A DNA stretch of 64,000 nt from Acidiferrum sp963771295 (lineage in GTDB: Bacteria > Acidobacteriota > Terriglobia > Acidiferrales > UBA7541), in NCBI GenBank assembly GCA_963771295.1, contig CAVYTB010000011.1:466528-530527 (forward strand), read 5' to 3'. Of the stretch, positions 36,538 to 44,663 are shown piece after piece; the first letter of the stretch is position 1, and every line of letters starts with the position of its first letter. The position numbers and the translations under genes are program-made. The notes beneath the pieces were generated by a model. It saw nothing but the letters and a program-made list of their open reading frames with translations. It was not told the DNA's origin and made no database searches.

Positions 36538-36872
36538 CCCACGAAAATGTAGGGGCACGATACATCGTGCCCTCTCGTTAGGGATTCTCGATATCATTTT
36601 AGGAGGGCACGACTATGTAGTGGCCAACCTTTCGGTTGGTTCTTGTCTTTTGGGGTGTCGGAGCAGAGTGCCCCACACGCCGTCCTTGCGAGTCGCTTTT
36701 CGGCTTCTTTTTTCTTTAGGGATTCTCGAAATCATTTAGGAGGGCACGACTTCAGTCGTGCCGTAACCGCCGATTAATCAATCCGGGGCTTCACCCCCTG
36801 AAGATCCATGGCGGCTCATCAGCCATCCATCACTTTGTAGTGGCCGACCTTCAGGTTGGTTCCTGTCTTTTA
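36538..36872. repeat. Intergenic block of palindromic repeats
   Basis: GGCACGATACATCGTGCC (36554-36571); two copies of GGGATTCTCGAtATCATTT-AGGAGGGCACGAC (36581, 36719); CCAACCTTTCGGTTGG (36623-36638); a GTGCCCCACACGCCG piece (near 36670); GGCACGACTTCAGTCGTGCC (36743-36762); and a third GTAGTGGCC-ACCTTCAGGTTGG copy (36837-36859). Confidence 0.7.
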
Positions 36873-37423
36873 GGGCATCTGAGCAGCGTGCCCATCCGTC
36901 TTCCATCCCGCCGCGTGTCTCCACCCAGTGTCATCGCTGGCCGGCCACTTTCACTACCCTCATCCTCTGCCAGCCTCAACAGCACGCTCTTCCCAGTCCG
37001 ACTGCTCTCTTCACTCCCTTTGTTTTCAATCGTCGCCGCACTCTTTCGTTTCTCATATCGCGGCTAACTCTTTCTCTTTCTTTCACTCCCGCACTCTTGT
37101 CCCAAAAACCAGGGGGGAGGGTCTCACTGGTCGCCGGTCACAGGCCGCCGGCCACTCTCCCCTAACTTTTTCCCTGCCACTCTTACGAAACACCGTTCCC
37201 CTAAGTCCATTGCTCTTACGAAAAAGTGCCGGGGGTAGGAGTATCTTCCCAGTTACCTTTGGAGTGCTAGAGCTTGCTCTCGCTTTTGCGTCGCAGCCCG
37301 TGCCTCCCAGTTCACCCGCGAAGCGCCCTCACCTCAATCGCAAAAGCGGCGGCGAGCCGCCGCCCTCCAAGCCGTCGCCACTCCAGTGCCCGATTTTCCA
37401 TTTTCGAGTTTTTATTTTCGATT
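36873..37423. other. Gene-free pyrimidine-rich stretch
   Basis: No convincing coding frame was seen on either strand. The stretch is rich in C and T on the plus strand and ends against the stop of the sigma-54 activator gene. It probably carries terminators and old repeat debris. Confidence 0.4.
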
Positions 37424-39616
37424 TCAGATTGGGCGCTTGATGCCTAACTTCCGCATGCGGGCTTGCAGCGTGGTGCGCTTGATGCCTAGAAGCTGCGCGG
37501 CGCCGTGGGGGCCCGCGATGCGCCACTCGGTTTGCCGCAACGCGCGCAAAATGTGTTGGCGCTGCGTTTCCTCCAGCGTGCCGATGGACTCGCCGGGCAA
37601 CCGTGTCTCTGCGGACAAGCCTGCCAGAGGCACGGCGGCGCCGGAAGCAATGCGGTCCGGCACGGGCGAGGAATTGCGCAATTCGCTCAACGGAATGCGC
37701 AACTCTTTTCCGGGAGAGAGCAGCACCGCGCGTTCGATCAGGTTTTCTAGTTCGCGGATGTTGCCGGGCCAGGAATAATGCGTCAACGCGTCCATCACAT
37801 CCGCGGGAACGTACTCCACGGTTTTGTTCTGGCGGCGGCTGAACTTCTGCACGAAGTAGCGCACCAGCAAAGGCACATCTTCCGGACGCGCGCGCAACGG
37901 CGGAATGCTGATGGGAAACACATTCAGCCGGTAGTAAAGGTCGCTGCGGAATTTGCGCTCCTCCACCAGGCGCGCCAGATCGAAGTTGGTGGCCGCCACC
38001 ACGCGCACATCCACACGCAAGGTGCGATTGCTGCCCAGGCGCTCGAATTCCTGCTCCTGCAAAACGCGCAACAGTTTGGGCTGCAGCTCCAACGGAATAT
38101 CGCCTACCTCGTCGAGAAACAGCGTGCCGCGATCGGCAAATTCAAAGCGGCCAATCTTCTGCGTCAGCGCTCCAGTAAACGCGCCGCGCTCGTGGCCAAA
38201 CAATTCAGACTCCAGCAAGCCGGCAGGAATCGCGGCGCAATTGATTTTCACGAAAGCGCGCTCGCGGCGAGGACTCAAATTGTGAATGGCGCGCGCGATC
38301 AGTTCCTTGCCCGTGCCAGTTTCGCCCAACAACAGCACGGAGGTGCCTGACGGAGCGGCAACTTCCACCTGGGCTAGCATGCTTCGTAGAGCAGGACTGT
38401 CTCCAACAATTTCCTCGAAATTAAATTCCGAGCGAATTTCTTCTTCCAGCACCAACTTTTCCACTGTCAATTTATCTTTGAGCGTTTCAATTTCCTTGAA
38501 CGCCAGCGCATTTTCCAGCGCGATCGCCACTTGCGCCGCGACCTGTTGCAACAGCTCGATATCGTTCGCGGTGAACGCATCGGGATTCCTGCTGGCCAGA
38601 TTGATGGTGCCAAACGTTCTACCGTTGGTGGACAGCGGAACGCAGCACATCACTTGCACGCCTTCCTTGCGGAGGAACTTGATGGCTTCCACCTGATAGC
38701 GATCGAGTTCCACGCCGCGCACCACCAGCACGCGTCCGCTGGAGAAGCATTGGCCGGAAGGAGAACGGTCGAGCGGAACAGTGTATTCCTTCTTGGGCAG
38801 CGCAGCCTGGCCGGGAAGATCGAGCGCGTGAATCTTCAGCAGTCCGGAAGAGGCGTCGAGAAGCGCGAGGCTGGTGTAATCGTGGTGCAGCGCCGGCTTG
38901 AGCGAAGAGACGATGCCCTGGAAGAGAGCGTTCGTGTCACGCGTGGAGACCAGTAGATTGTTGATCTCCAGCAGAACCTGCAAACGGTCGCGTTCGCGGG
39001 AGAGTTGTTTCTGGGCGGCTTCGGCGGCCTGGAAATTCAGGGCATTGTCGACGGCGACCGCCACTTGAGCGGCGACGCGTTTCATGAAATCGATCTCGTG
39101 CTCCGTGACTCCTTGAGGAACGTAGCGGCCGAAGCCGAGAGCGCCAAGTCGATGCTGCGCAGTGGTGAGCGGAAGAATCGCCATAGTGTGAACGCCGGCG
39201 TCTTGCAGGCGCTGCATGAAGGCGGGATAGCGCGTGTCCTTGGAGGAATCAAGAATGACAAATGGTTGCTGATGCTGCCAAACCCAGCCGGCGGGGACTT
39301 CGTCGACGGGAAATTCGCTGTGCGGCTTGGGCTCAACGGGATCGTGCGTCTCGAGGATGTGAAGGCGCATGGCGTTGTTGGACGGCTCGTGAAGGACCAG
39401 AGCGAGAAAGTCGAAAGCGAGAACGCCGTGGAGACGCTCAGCGAGATCATGGAAAAGGGCTTTGAGGTCGCGCTGCTGGGCAATGGTTTCAGTGACTTCG
39501 AGGAGGGCTTCGATTTGGCGGGCGGAGTGATTGATAGATGAAGGCGAGGTGGTAGGCGAGGCTGTGGTCGAGTCGAGGCTTGCGTCGTCGAGGGAGGGAT
39601 GCTGCAGATCGGTCAT
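37424..39616 (-). CDS. Sigma-54-dependent activator with two GAF domains (FhlA-like)
   Basis: About 730 aa. Two GAF sensor domains (~45-190 and ~210-360) come first, then an AAA+ domain (~395-630) with Walker A GETGTGKE, the sigma-54-contacting loop GAFTGA, and Walker B TLFLDEVGDI. A Fis-type HTH closes the protein (HGAAQLLGIKRTTLQARMRK). It drives transcription from -24/-12 promoters in response to a small ligand or redox signal bound by GAF. Target genes are not evident. ATG 39616 (MTDLQHPS) is preferred since the upstream extension is unconserved. Confidence 0.92.
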   Translation of the reverse strand: MTDLQHPSLDDASLDSTTASPTTSPSSINHSARQIEALLEVTETIAQQRDLKALFHDLAERLHGVLAFDFLALVLHEPSNNAMRLHILETHDPVEPKPHSEFPVDEVPAGWVWQHQQPFVILDSSKDTRYPAFMQRLQDAGVHTMAILPLTTAQHRLGALGFGRYVPQGVTEHEIDFMKRVAAQVAVAVDNALNFQAAEAAQKQLSRERDRLQVLLEINNLLVSTRDTNALFQGIVSSLKPALHHDYTSLALLDASSGLLKIHALDLPGQAALPKKEYTVPLDRSPSGQCFSSGRVLVVRGVELDRYQVEAIKFLRKEGVQVMCCVPLSTNGRTFGTINLASRNPDAFTANDIELLQQVAAQVAIALENALAFKEIETLKDKLTVEKLVLEEEIRSEFNFEEIVGDSPALRSMLAQVEVAAPSGTSVLLLGETGTGKELIARAIHNLSPRRERAFVKINCAAIPAGLLESELFGHERGAFTGALTQKIGRFEFADRGTLFLDEVGDIPLELQPKLLRVLQEQEFERLGSNRTLRVDVRVVAATNFDLARLVEERKFRSDLYYRLNVFPISIPPLRARPEDVPLLVRYFVQKFSRRQNKTVEYVPADVMDALTHYSWPGNIRELENLIERAVLLSPGKELRIPLSELRNSSPVPDRIASGAAVPLAGLSAETRLPGESIGTLEETQRQHILRALRQTEWRIAGPHGAAQLLGIKRTTLQARMRKLGIKRPI

Positions 39617-39771
39617 AAAGTTGAGAATAGCACCCGGTTCGGCGGGGTCACAACCGAGGGAAGACGTGCGAGTGATCCAGGGATTTGCGTATACTCGAAG
39701 CCGCCGTGCGATGGTGCCGTTGGTGATGCGATGACGGCGGCATTTGGCAGAAATGGGAGCGGACTCGGAAC

Positions 39772-40323
39772 GTGAACGGAAAACGCGCGCAGCCAAGGAT
39801 TGTTAGCGCGATTGCCGCGCTGCTGCTGTGCTTGGCGGCCCTGCACGCAGGCGGATGCGGAAACGCTCCCGCGCCTGGTAACGGCGGCGCCGAAAGCAGT
39901 AGTGCTGTGCAAACAGCCGCGACTCCCACAGATGCGAAAGAGCGCTACGATCTGGGGCACGACGAGCAACGCGGCGGGCACACGTTGAGTCGCCACGTGG
40001 CGCGAACCGACGCGGAATTAGAGCAGCGTCTGGAACGCGAGCGCAATATTTCGGCGGCATCCACGTGGACGGACCGCGCAACGGCCGAAGAGACGATAGC
40101 CCAAGCGCTGCATGCCGAGCGCGGGCGCGTGGGCAGTTGGATGAGGCGTGGATATCCGCGTCCGAACCTGGCGCTGCATTATTCGGCGGGCCGTCCAATT
40201 GGACGAAGCTTACGGCGCGGCGACAGCGCTTCGGAGGCGTGCACCGACGCGGTGATCGTACTGCGCGCCGATGGACCGAATAGTTTCTACGTGCTGACCG
40301 CATACCCGGAGGCTGGCAGATGA
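39772..40323 (+). CDS. Lipoprotein-like bacterial RNase A toxin (CdiA-CT RNase A domain)
   Basis: 183 aa from GTG. Residues 1-29 form a signal peptide ending HAGGC, a possible lipobox. Residues ~65-181 match the CdiA-CT RNase A-like toxin domain: GGHTLSRHVARTDAEL, NISAASTWTDRATAE, and FYVLTAYPEAG. The active-site pattern of the Yersinia kristensenii toxin, as I recall it (His175, Arg186, Thr276, Tyr278), is matched here with identical spacing by His75, Arg86, Thr176, Tyr178. No CdiA, Rhs, PAAR or WXG delivery module is attached, which is unusual. Its stop overlaps the immunity gene by 4 bp (ATGA). Confidence 0.82.
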   Translation: MNGKRAQPRIVSAIAALLLCLAALHAGGCGNAPAPGNGGAESSSAVQTAATPTDAKERYDLGHDEQRGGHTLSRHVARTDAELEQRLERERNISAASTWTDRATAEETIAQALHAERGRVGSWMRRGYPRPNLALHYSAGRPIGRSLRRGDSASEACTDAVIVLRADGPNSFYVLTAYPEAGR

Positions 40324-40637
40324 AGCACGAAGAGAAGAAGGGATTCGATCCGAATGATTATCCGGCACTGCAGGAATTTTTCCCCGCGTACCTGCATGAA
40401 GATTTTGCCGAAGAATATGAGTCGGCGGCCGAAGCGGTGAAACAGTTTCTGTTTGAGGCCAGCGGCGACGAGATTCAGGACGTCCGCGATGAGTGGTTGC
40501 GACTGCGAAGTGCACTGGCGGACCGGCCTTTTGCCGAGGTGCAGAGCGCGGTGAACAGCTTGGGAGCTGCGTGGCAGCCCGCGAATGAGGCGGAGTGGAA
40601 GAGTGTGGACGAAATTCTCTCAGGCCAGCAGGCGTGA
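40320..40637 (+). CDS. CdiI-type immunity protein
   Basis: 105 aa, acidic, mostly helical: DYPALQEFFPAYLHEDFAEE, then AAEAVKQFLFEAS, and AAWQPANEAEWKSVDEILSG. This is the pattern of the CdiI_2 immunity family. The start overlaps the toxin stop (ATGA at 40320-40323), so the two are translationally coupled and immunity is made with the toxin. No signal peptide is seen, so it should protect the cytoplasm. tRNA-Val begins 18 bp after its stop. Confidence 0.82.
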   Translation: MKHEEKKGFDPNDYPALQEFFPAYLHEDFAEEYESAAEAVKQFLFEASGDEIQDVRDEWLRLRSALADRPFAEVQSAVNSLGAAWQPANEAEWKSVDEILSGQQA

Positions 40638-40655
40638 TATTCTAGAGATGAAAAT

Positions 40656-40732
40656 AGGCCCGTAGCTCAGTTGGTTAGAGCGCTACCTTGACACGGTAGA
40701 GGTCTGGGGTTCGAGTCCCCACGGGCCTACCA
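40656..40732 (+). tRNA. tRNA-Val (anticodon GAC)
   Basis: The full cloverleaf is visible: acceptor AGGCCCG/CGGGCCT, D arm GCTC...GAGC, anticodon stem CTACC/GGTAG with loop TTGACAC (GAC), T arm TGGGG-TTCGAGT-CCCCA, and encoded CCA. Its 3' part is repeated at 56391 and 63954, so it is the integration site for the islands to the right. Confidence 0.95.
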
Positions 40733-40735
40733 TAT
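40688..40735. other. attL core within tRNA-Val (48 bp)
   Basis: From TTGACACGG in the anticodon loop to CATAT after the CCA. It is identical over 48 bp to 56391-56438 and over 46 bp to 63954-63999. This fits a tyrosine-recombinase crossover site in the 3' half of a tRNA, leaving the tRNA whole at this end. Confidence 0.85.
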
Positions 40736-41046
40736 CTTTCAGTTAGAGCGAAAATCCGAAAAAGCTCCAACCCACAATTCAACCCACAACTACATTTTAT
40801 TGCACCATTCCTGAACCTACTCCCACTGCTTTCAGGAATTTACCCTGCGCTCCCCGACCTTCGTCGCTGTCTTCCTGAGTGTAGAGATCATGGAGATTGC
40901 GAAACGCAACATTTAGCACAAAATCGGGCACGAAGAAACGACTAATACCGCGGTGAGCTGCGGCAACAAGTTCAAAATTCCGTTGTGCTCCTCTACCGTT
41001 CAGTGAAACGATACAGCAGTCAGGGACTGCTCCTATACAACTTCTT
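40736..41046. other. Left end of island A with paired 11-bp motifs; no gene
   Basis: TCCAACCCACA (40766-40776) and TTCAACCCACA (40778-40788) are spaced 12 bp start to start. Similar pairs lie at 56308/56320 and 63848/63860 near the other att copies. They are candidate integrase arm-type sites. The rest holds no gene; the promoter of the GH95 gene should lie here. Confidence 0.6.
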
Positions 41047-43467
41047 GTGTTCGGTAAATACTCAATGCGAGTTTCGGATCACGTGCGAAACGGGCGAATC
41101 TATTCTGCAATTGGGTCGCTGATATTACTGGCCGTAACGGCGCTGCCCGCCGAGGCCCGGCTGCCAACAGACTCCGGATTCAAGCTCACGTTCGACAAAC
41201 CCGCCACCAAATGGACTGAGGCTGTGCCGCTCGGTAACGGCCGCATCGGTGCGATGGAATTTGGCGGTACTGAAGATGAGCGCCTTCAGGTCAACGAAAG
41301 CACCCTCTGGGGCGGCAGTCCGCACAACTATACCAATCCTGAGGCACACGCCCATTTGGAAGAAATTCGGCAACTGATCTTCGCAGGAAAGCTGGACGAG
41401 GCGGAAGAGCTGTCGAAAAGCATGATGGGCCAGCCGAAACTGCTCATGCCGTATCAACCGTTCTGTGACATACGGTTGCATTTCCCCGGCCATGGGCAGG
41501 CGAAAGAGTACCGCCGCGAACTGCGCTTGGACGATGCGACGGCGGAAACGGCCTACAAAATCGGCGCTGTGAGTTTTCGCCGAGAAGTTTTCGTCTCCTA
41601 CCCGGACCAGATCCTCGTAGTTCGAATCACTGCCAGTCAACCTGGCCAGCTTACGCTCAGCGTCTGGCTGGATTCTCCACAACCTGGAACACACATCGAA
41701 AGCGCAACCAGCGACACGTTGCAAATGACCGGCCAAATCCAACCACGCCAGAATCCAGCTTCGTCCTGGACGGGTTCGTGGGATCAGCCCGGGATACGGT
41801 TCGCGGCACTACTAAAGGTAATGGCGGGGCGGGGTTCTGTCCGTAATACGGAGGGACGATTGGAGGTCTCCGGGGCCGACTCGGTCACAATTCTGTTCAG
41901 CAACGCGACAAGTTTCCGTAACTATGGCGATATCGGAGGTGACCCGGTAGCTGCCGCGCGGGGTTATTTGCAGCGCGCTTCTAAACTGTCTTACGACCGC
42001 TTGCGGCAAAGGCACGTGGGCGATTTCGACCGGTTGTTCTCGCGGGTGCAGCTACACCTTGGCGATGGACACTCTATCGAAACCACGGACCAGCGCATCA
42101 AGAGTTTTGCTGAAAACGAAGATCCTGGAGTGCTCGCATTGTACTTCGAGTTCGGCCGGTATCTGTTGATCTCGTCGTCTCGCCCTGGCGGCCAGCCCGC
42201 AAATCTTCAGGGAATCTGGAACGAGGAGTTGCTCCTGGAGTTGCTCCCGCCGTGGAGCAGCAAGTGGACGACAAATATCAATTTGGAAATGAACTACTGG
42301 CAGGCAGACGCCGGCGATCTTTGGGAGACGGAAGAGCCACTGTGGGCTTTGATCCGTGATTTGCGTGCCACAGGCGCTGATACCGCCCACGTCCACTATC
42401 ACAGCAAAGGGTGGGTCTTGCACCACAATACCGATCTCTGGCGCGCGACTCCCCCCGTGGATGGCCCCTGGGGAATCTGGCCAGTGGGAGAGGTATGGCT
42501 CGCTAACCAGATGTGGGATCACTATGAGTTCAGCGGCGATCGTACGTTCCTGCGGCAGCAAGCATATCCAGCGATGAAAGAAGCTGCAGAATTCATACTC
42601 GGTGTCCTGGTGGAGGCGCCGGCCGGCACACCATTTCCGGGGCGACTAGTCACGAACCCGTCCACTTCACCAGAAAATCAGTATCTGTTGAATGGCAAGC
42701 CCCATAATCTGACTTACGCTCCTACAATGGACATCGAACTCATTCGGGAGCTTTTTGAGCACTGTCAGCGCGCTTCCGACCTATTGGGAACTGATGCCGC
42801 GCTCCGGTCCGAACTGAGTACAGCGGAAAAGCGTTTGCCCCCGCTGCAAATTGGCAAGCGTGGCGAGCTGCAGGAATGGATTGTGGATCATCCTGAAAAT
42901 GAACCGACTCATCGGCATGTTTCGCATTTGTATTCGCTTTATCCGGGACACGACATAAATCTTAGGGATACTCCGGAACTCGCGGCCGCCGCCAGGACCA
43001 GCCTCGAGCTGCGCGGTGACGGAGGAACCGGTTGGTCAACAGTGTGGAGGGTAGCGCTTTGGGCCCGACTTCAGAATCCGGAGCACGCTTATAACAACCT
43101 GAAGATCTTGGTCACAACAAGCACGTTGCCGAACATGTTCGATCTCTGCCCACCTTTTCAGATCGATGGCAACCTGGGCGGTCCGGCCGCGATCGCTGAG
43201 ATGTTGGTGCAGAGCACCTCCAATGAAATCAGCGTTCTACCTGCCCTTCCACGTCAGTGGTCGAACGGCAGTCTGAAGGGAATTCGGATAAGAGGCGGAG
43301 CCAGGCTGGACATTACATGGAGCGACGGCCGACTCACTGAACTTAGGTTGCACGCTCCCCAGACTCTGAAATATCGGATCAGCTATGGCCAGCAGTCAAC
43401 TTCGGTTCAGCTTCAACCCGGAAAGCCATTCGTCCTGGACGGATCTCTTCGCGGAATCATTCAATGA
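41047..43467 (+). CDS. GH95-family glycoside hydrolase (alpha-L-fucosidase/galactosidase type)
   Basis: 806 aa with an N-terminal signal sequence (~17-37). The GH95 N-terminal domain starts KLTFDKPATKWTEAVPLGNG. Catalytic-region motifs are TNINLEMNYW (Asn410, Asn412), NPSTSPENQY (Glu543) and FQIDGNLGG (Asp707). They correspond to the paired Asn, the acid Glu and the Asp of the bifidobacterial 1,2-alpha-L-fucosidase. The enzyme inverts and removes terminal fucose (or L-galactose) from plant or host glycans. An esterase and a GH127 enzyme follow on the same strand. GTG 41047 or ATG 41065 are both possible. Confidence 0.9.
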   Translation: MFGKYSMRVSDHVRNGRIYSAIGSLILLAVTALPAEARLPTDSGFKLTFDKPATKWTEAVPLGNGRIGAMEFGGTEDERLQVNESTLWGGSPHNYTNPEAHAHLEEIRQLIFAGKLDEAEELSKSMMGQPKLLMPYQPFCDIRLHFPGHGQAKEYRRELRLDDATAETAYKIGAVSFRREVFVSYPDQILVVRITASQPGQLTLSVWLDSPQPGTHIESATSDTLQMTGQIQPRQNPASSWTGSWDQPGIRFAALLKVMAGRGSVRNTEGRLEVSGADSVTILFSNATSFRNYGDIGGDPVAAARGYLQRASKLSYDRLRQRHVGDFDRLFSRVQLHLGDGHSIETTDQRIKSFAENEDPGVLALYFEFGRYLLISSSRPGGQPANLQGIWNEELLLELLPPWSSKWTTNINLEMNYWQADAGDLWETEEPLWALIRDLRATGADTAHVHYHSKGWVLHHNTDLWRATPPVDGPWGIWPVGEVWLANQMWDHYEFSGDRTFLRQQAYPAMKEAAEFILGVLVEAPAGTPFPGRLVTNPSTSPENQYLLNGKPHNLTYAPTMDIELIRELFEHCQRASDLLGTDAALRSELSTAEKRLPPLQIGKRGELQEWIVDHPENEPTHRHVSHLYSLYPGHDINLRDTPELAAAARTSLELRGDGGTGWSTVWRVALWARLQNPEHAYNNLKILVTTSTLPNMFDLCPPFQIDGNLGGPAAIAEMLVQSTSNEISVLPALPRQWSNGSLKGIRIRGGARLDITWSDGRLTELRLHAPQTLKYRISYGQQSTSVQLQPGKPFVLDGSLRGIIQ

Positions 43468-43492
43468 TCGAGACGAGACTGAGAGGACATCG

Positions 43493-44572
43493 ATGAAGAC
43501 AACGAAGTTGCTTTTCCTGATGGCGCTGGCGATCACCATAGTTTTGTGCCCTCACGTTGTCGCCCAAGTCCAGACCGAGGTACCTCCCGCGGTTCCCGGG
43601 GCAAAACCGGCCGCCGTGGAGCACATCAAGGTGCACGGTGCATCTCTGGAAGGAAACTTGGAGGGAAACGCCGTCGATCGAGACGTCTTCGTATTTTTGC
43701 CGCCCAGCTATGTCAAGCAGAAATCCCGCCGCTACCCAGTTGTCTATGCGCTCCACGGCTATTCCATCGGAGCCGAGCAATGGACCCACGAAATTCATGT
43801 GCCGCAGACCCTTGAAGGTGCTTTCGCTCAAGGCGCTCAAGAGATGATCATCGTGCTTCCTGATTCGAAGACCGTGCACAATGGCTCCATGTATTCGAGT
43901 TCGGTCACGACAGGAAATTTTGAGCAATTCATCGCACACGACTTGGTTGCTTACATCGATGCACATTATCGAACGATTCCCAACCGGCTTAGCCGCGGCC
44001 TGGTTGGCCACTCCATGGGAGGTTACGGTGCCACCCGCATCGGCATGAAGCATTCCGATGTGTTCGGAAGCTTGTACATCATGAGCCCGTGTTGTTTGTC
44101 TCCACGCCCGGCGGGATCGCTGAAACCGGAAGATGAAAAAGCACTCGAGGCCGTCAAAACGCCTGAGGATTCCGCAAAGCTCGGTTTCTTTCAACGCGCT
44201 CAACTGGCGACGGCGGCGGCTTGGTCACCGGATCCAAAGAACCCGCCGCTTTACCTCGACCTTCCTATGAAAGATGGTGCGGTCCAACCGGACGTTCTCG
44301 CAAAATGGACCGCGAACGCGCCGCTCGCTTTTGTGGATCAGTACGTCGGGAATTTGCGCCAGTACCGCGCCATTTCGATCGATGTCGGCGACCAGGATGG
44401 TTTGCGAGTCGATGCCGGCAAATTGCATGATGTCCTCGATACGTACGGAATCGCAAACAGCTTTGAAGTCTACCAAGGCACGCATACCAGCAAGGTGGCT
44501 GACCGCATCCAGAATCATGTGATTCCGTTCTTCAGCAAGAACCTTTGCCCTCAGAAAGGCTGCGGACAATGA
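43493..44572 (+). CDS. Exported alpha/beta-hydrolase esterase
   Basis: 359 aa with signal peptide (MKTTKLLFLMALAITIVL...VVAQ). It resembles the esterase D/feruloyl-esterase-like family: RRYPVVYALHGYSIGAEQW, nucleophile GLVGHSMGGYGATRIG, Asp in DVGDQDGL and His in YQGTHTSK. It may remove acyl groups from plant glycans, in keeping with its GH95 and GH127 neighbours. ATG 43493 is set by GAGAGGACATCG upstream, 26 bp after the GH95 stop. Confidence 0.87.
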   Translation: MKTTKLLFLMALAITIVLCPHVVAQVQTEVPPAVPGAKPAAVEHIKVHGASLEGNLEGNAVDRDVFVFLPPSYVKQKSRRYPVVYALHGYSIGAEQWTHEIHVPQTLEGAFAQGAQEMIIVLPDSKTVHNGSMYSSSVTTGNFEQFIAHDLVAYIDAHYRTIPNRLSRGLVGHSMGGYGATRIGMKHSDVFGSLYIMSPCCLSPRPAGSLKPEDEKALEAVKTPEDSAKLGFFQRAQLATAAAWSPDPKNPPLYLDLPMKDGAVQPDVLAKWTANAPLAFVDQYVGNLRQYRAISIDVGDQDGLRVDAGKLHDVLDTYGIANSFEVYQGTHTSKVADRIQNHVIPFFSKNLCPQKGCGQ

Positions 44573-44663
44573 CAAAACGGATATGCGATGTTGCAACTCC
44601 GGTGTTCAAACGTAAGCGGGAAGACTGGATTGCCTTGCCGCTGCATAGGTGCTTCCTGTGAAA

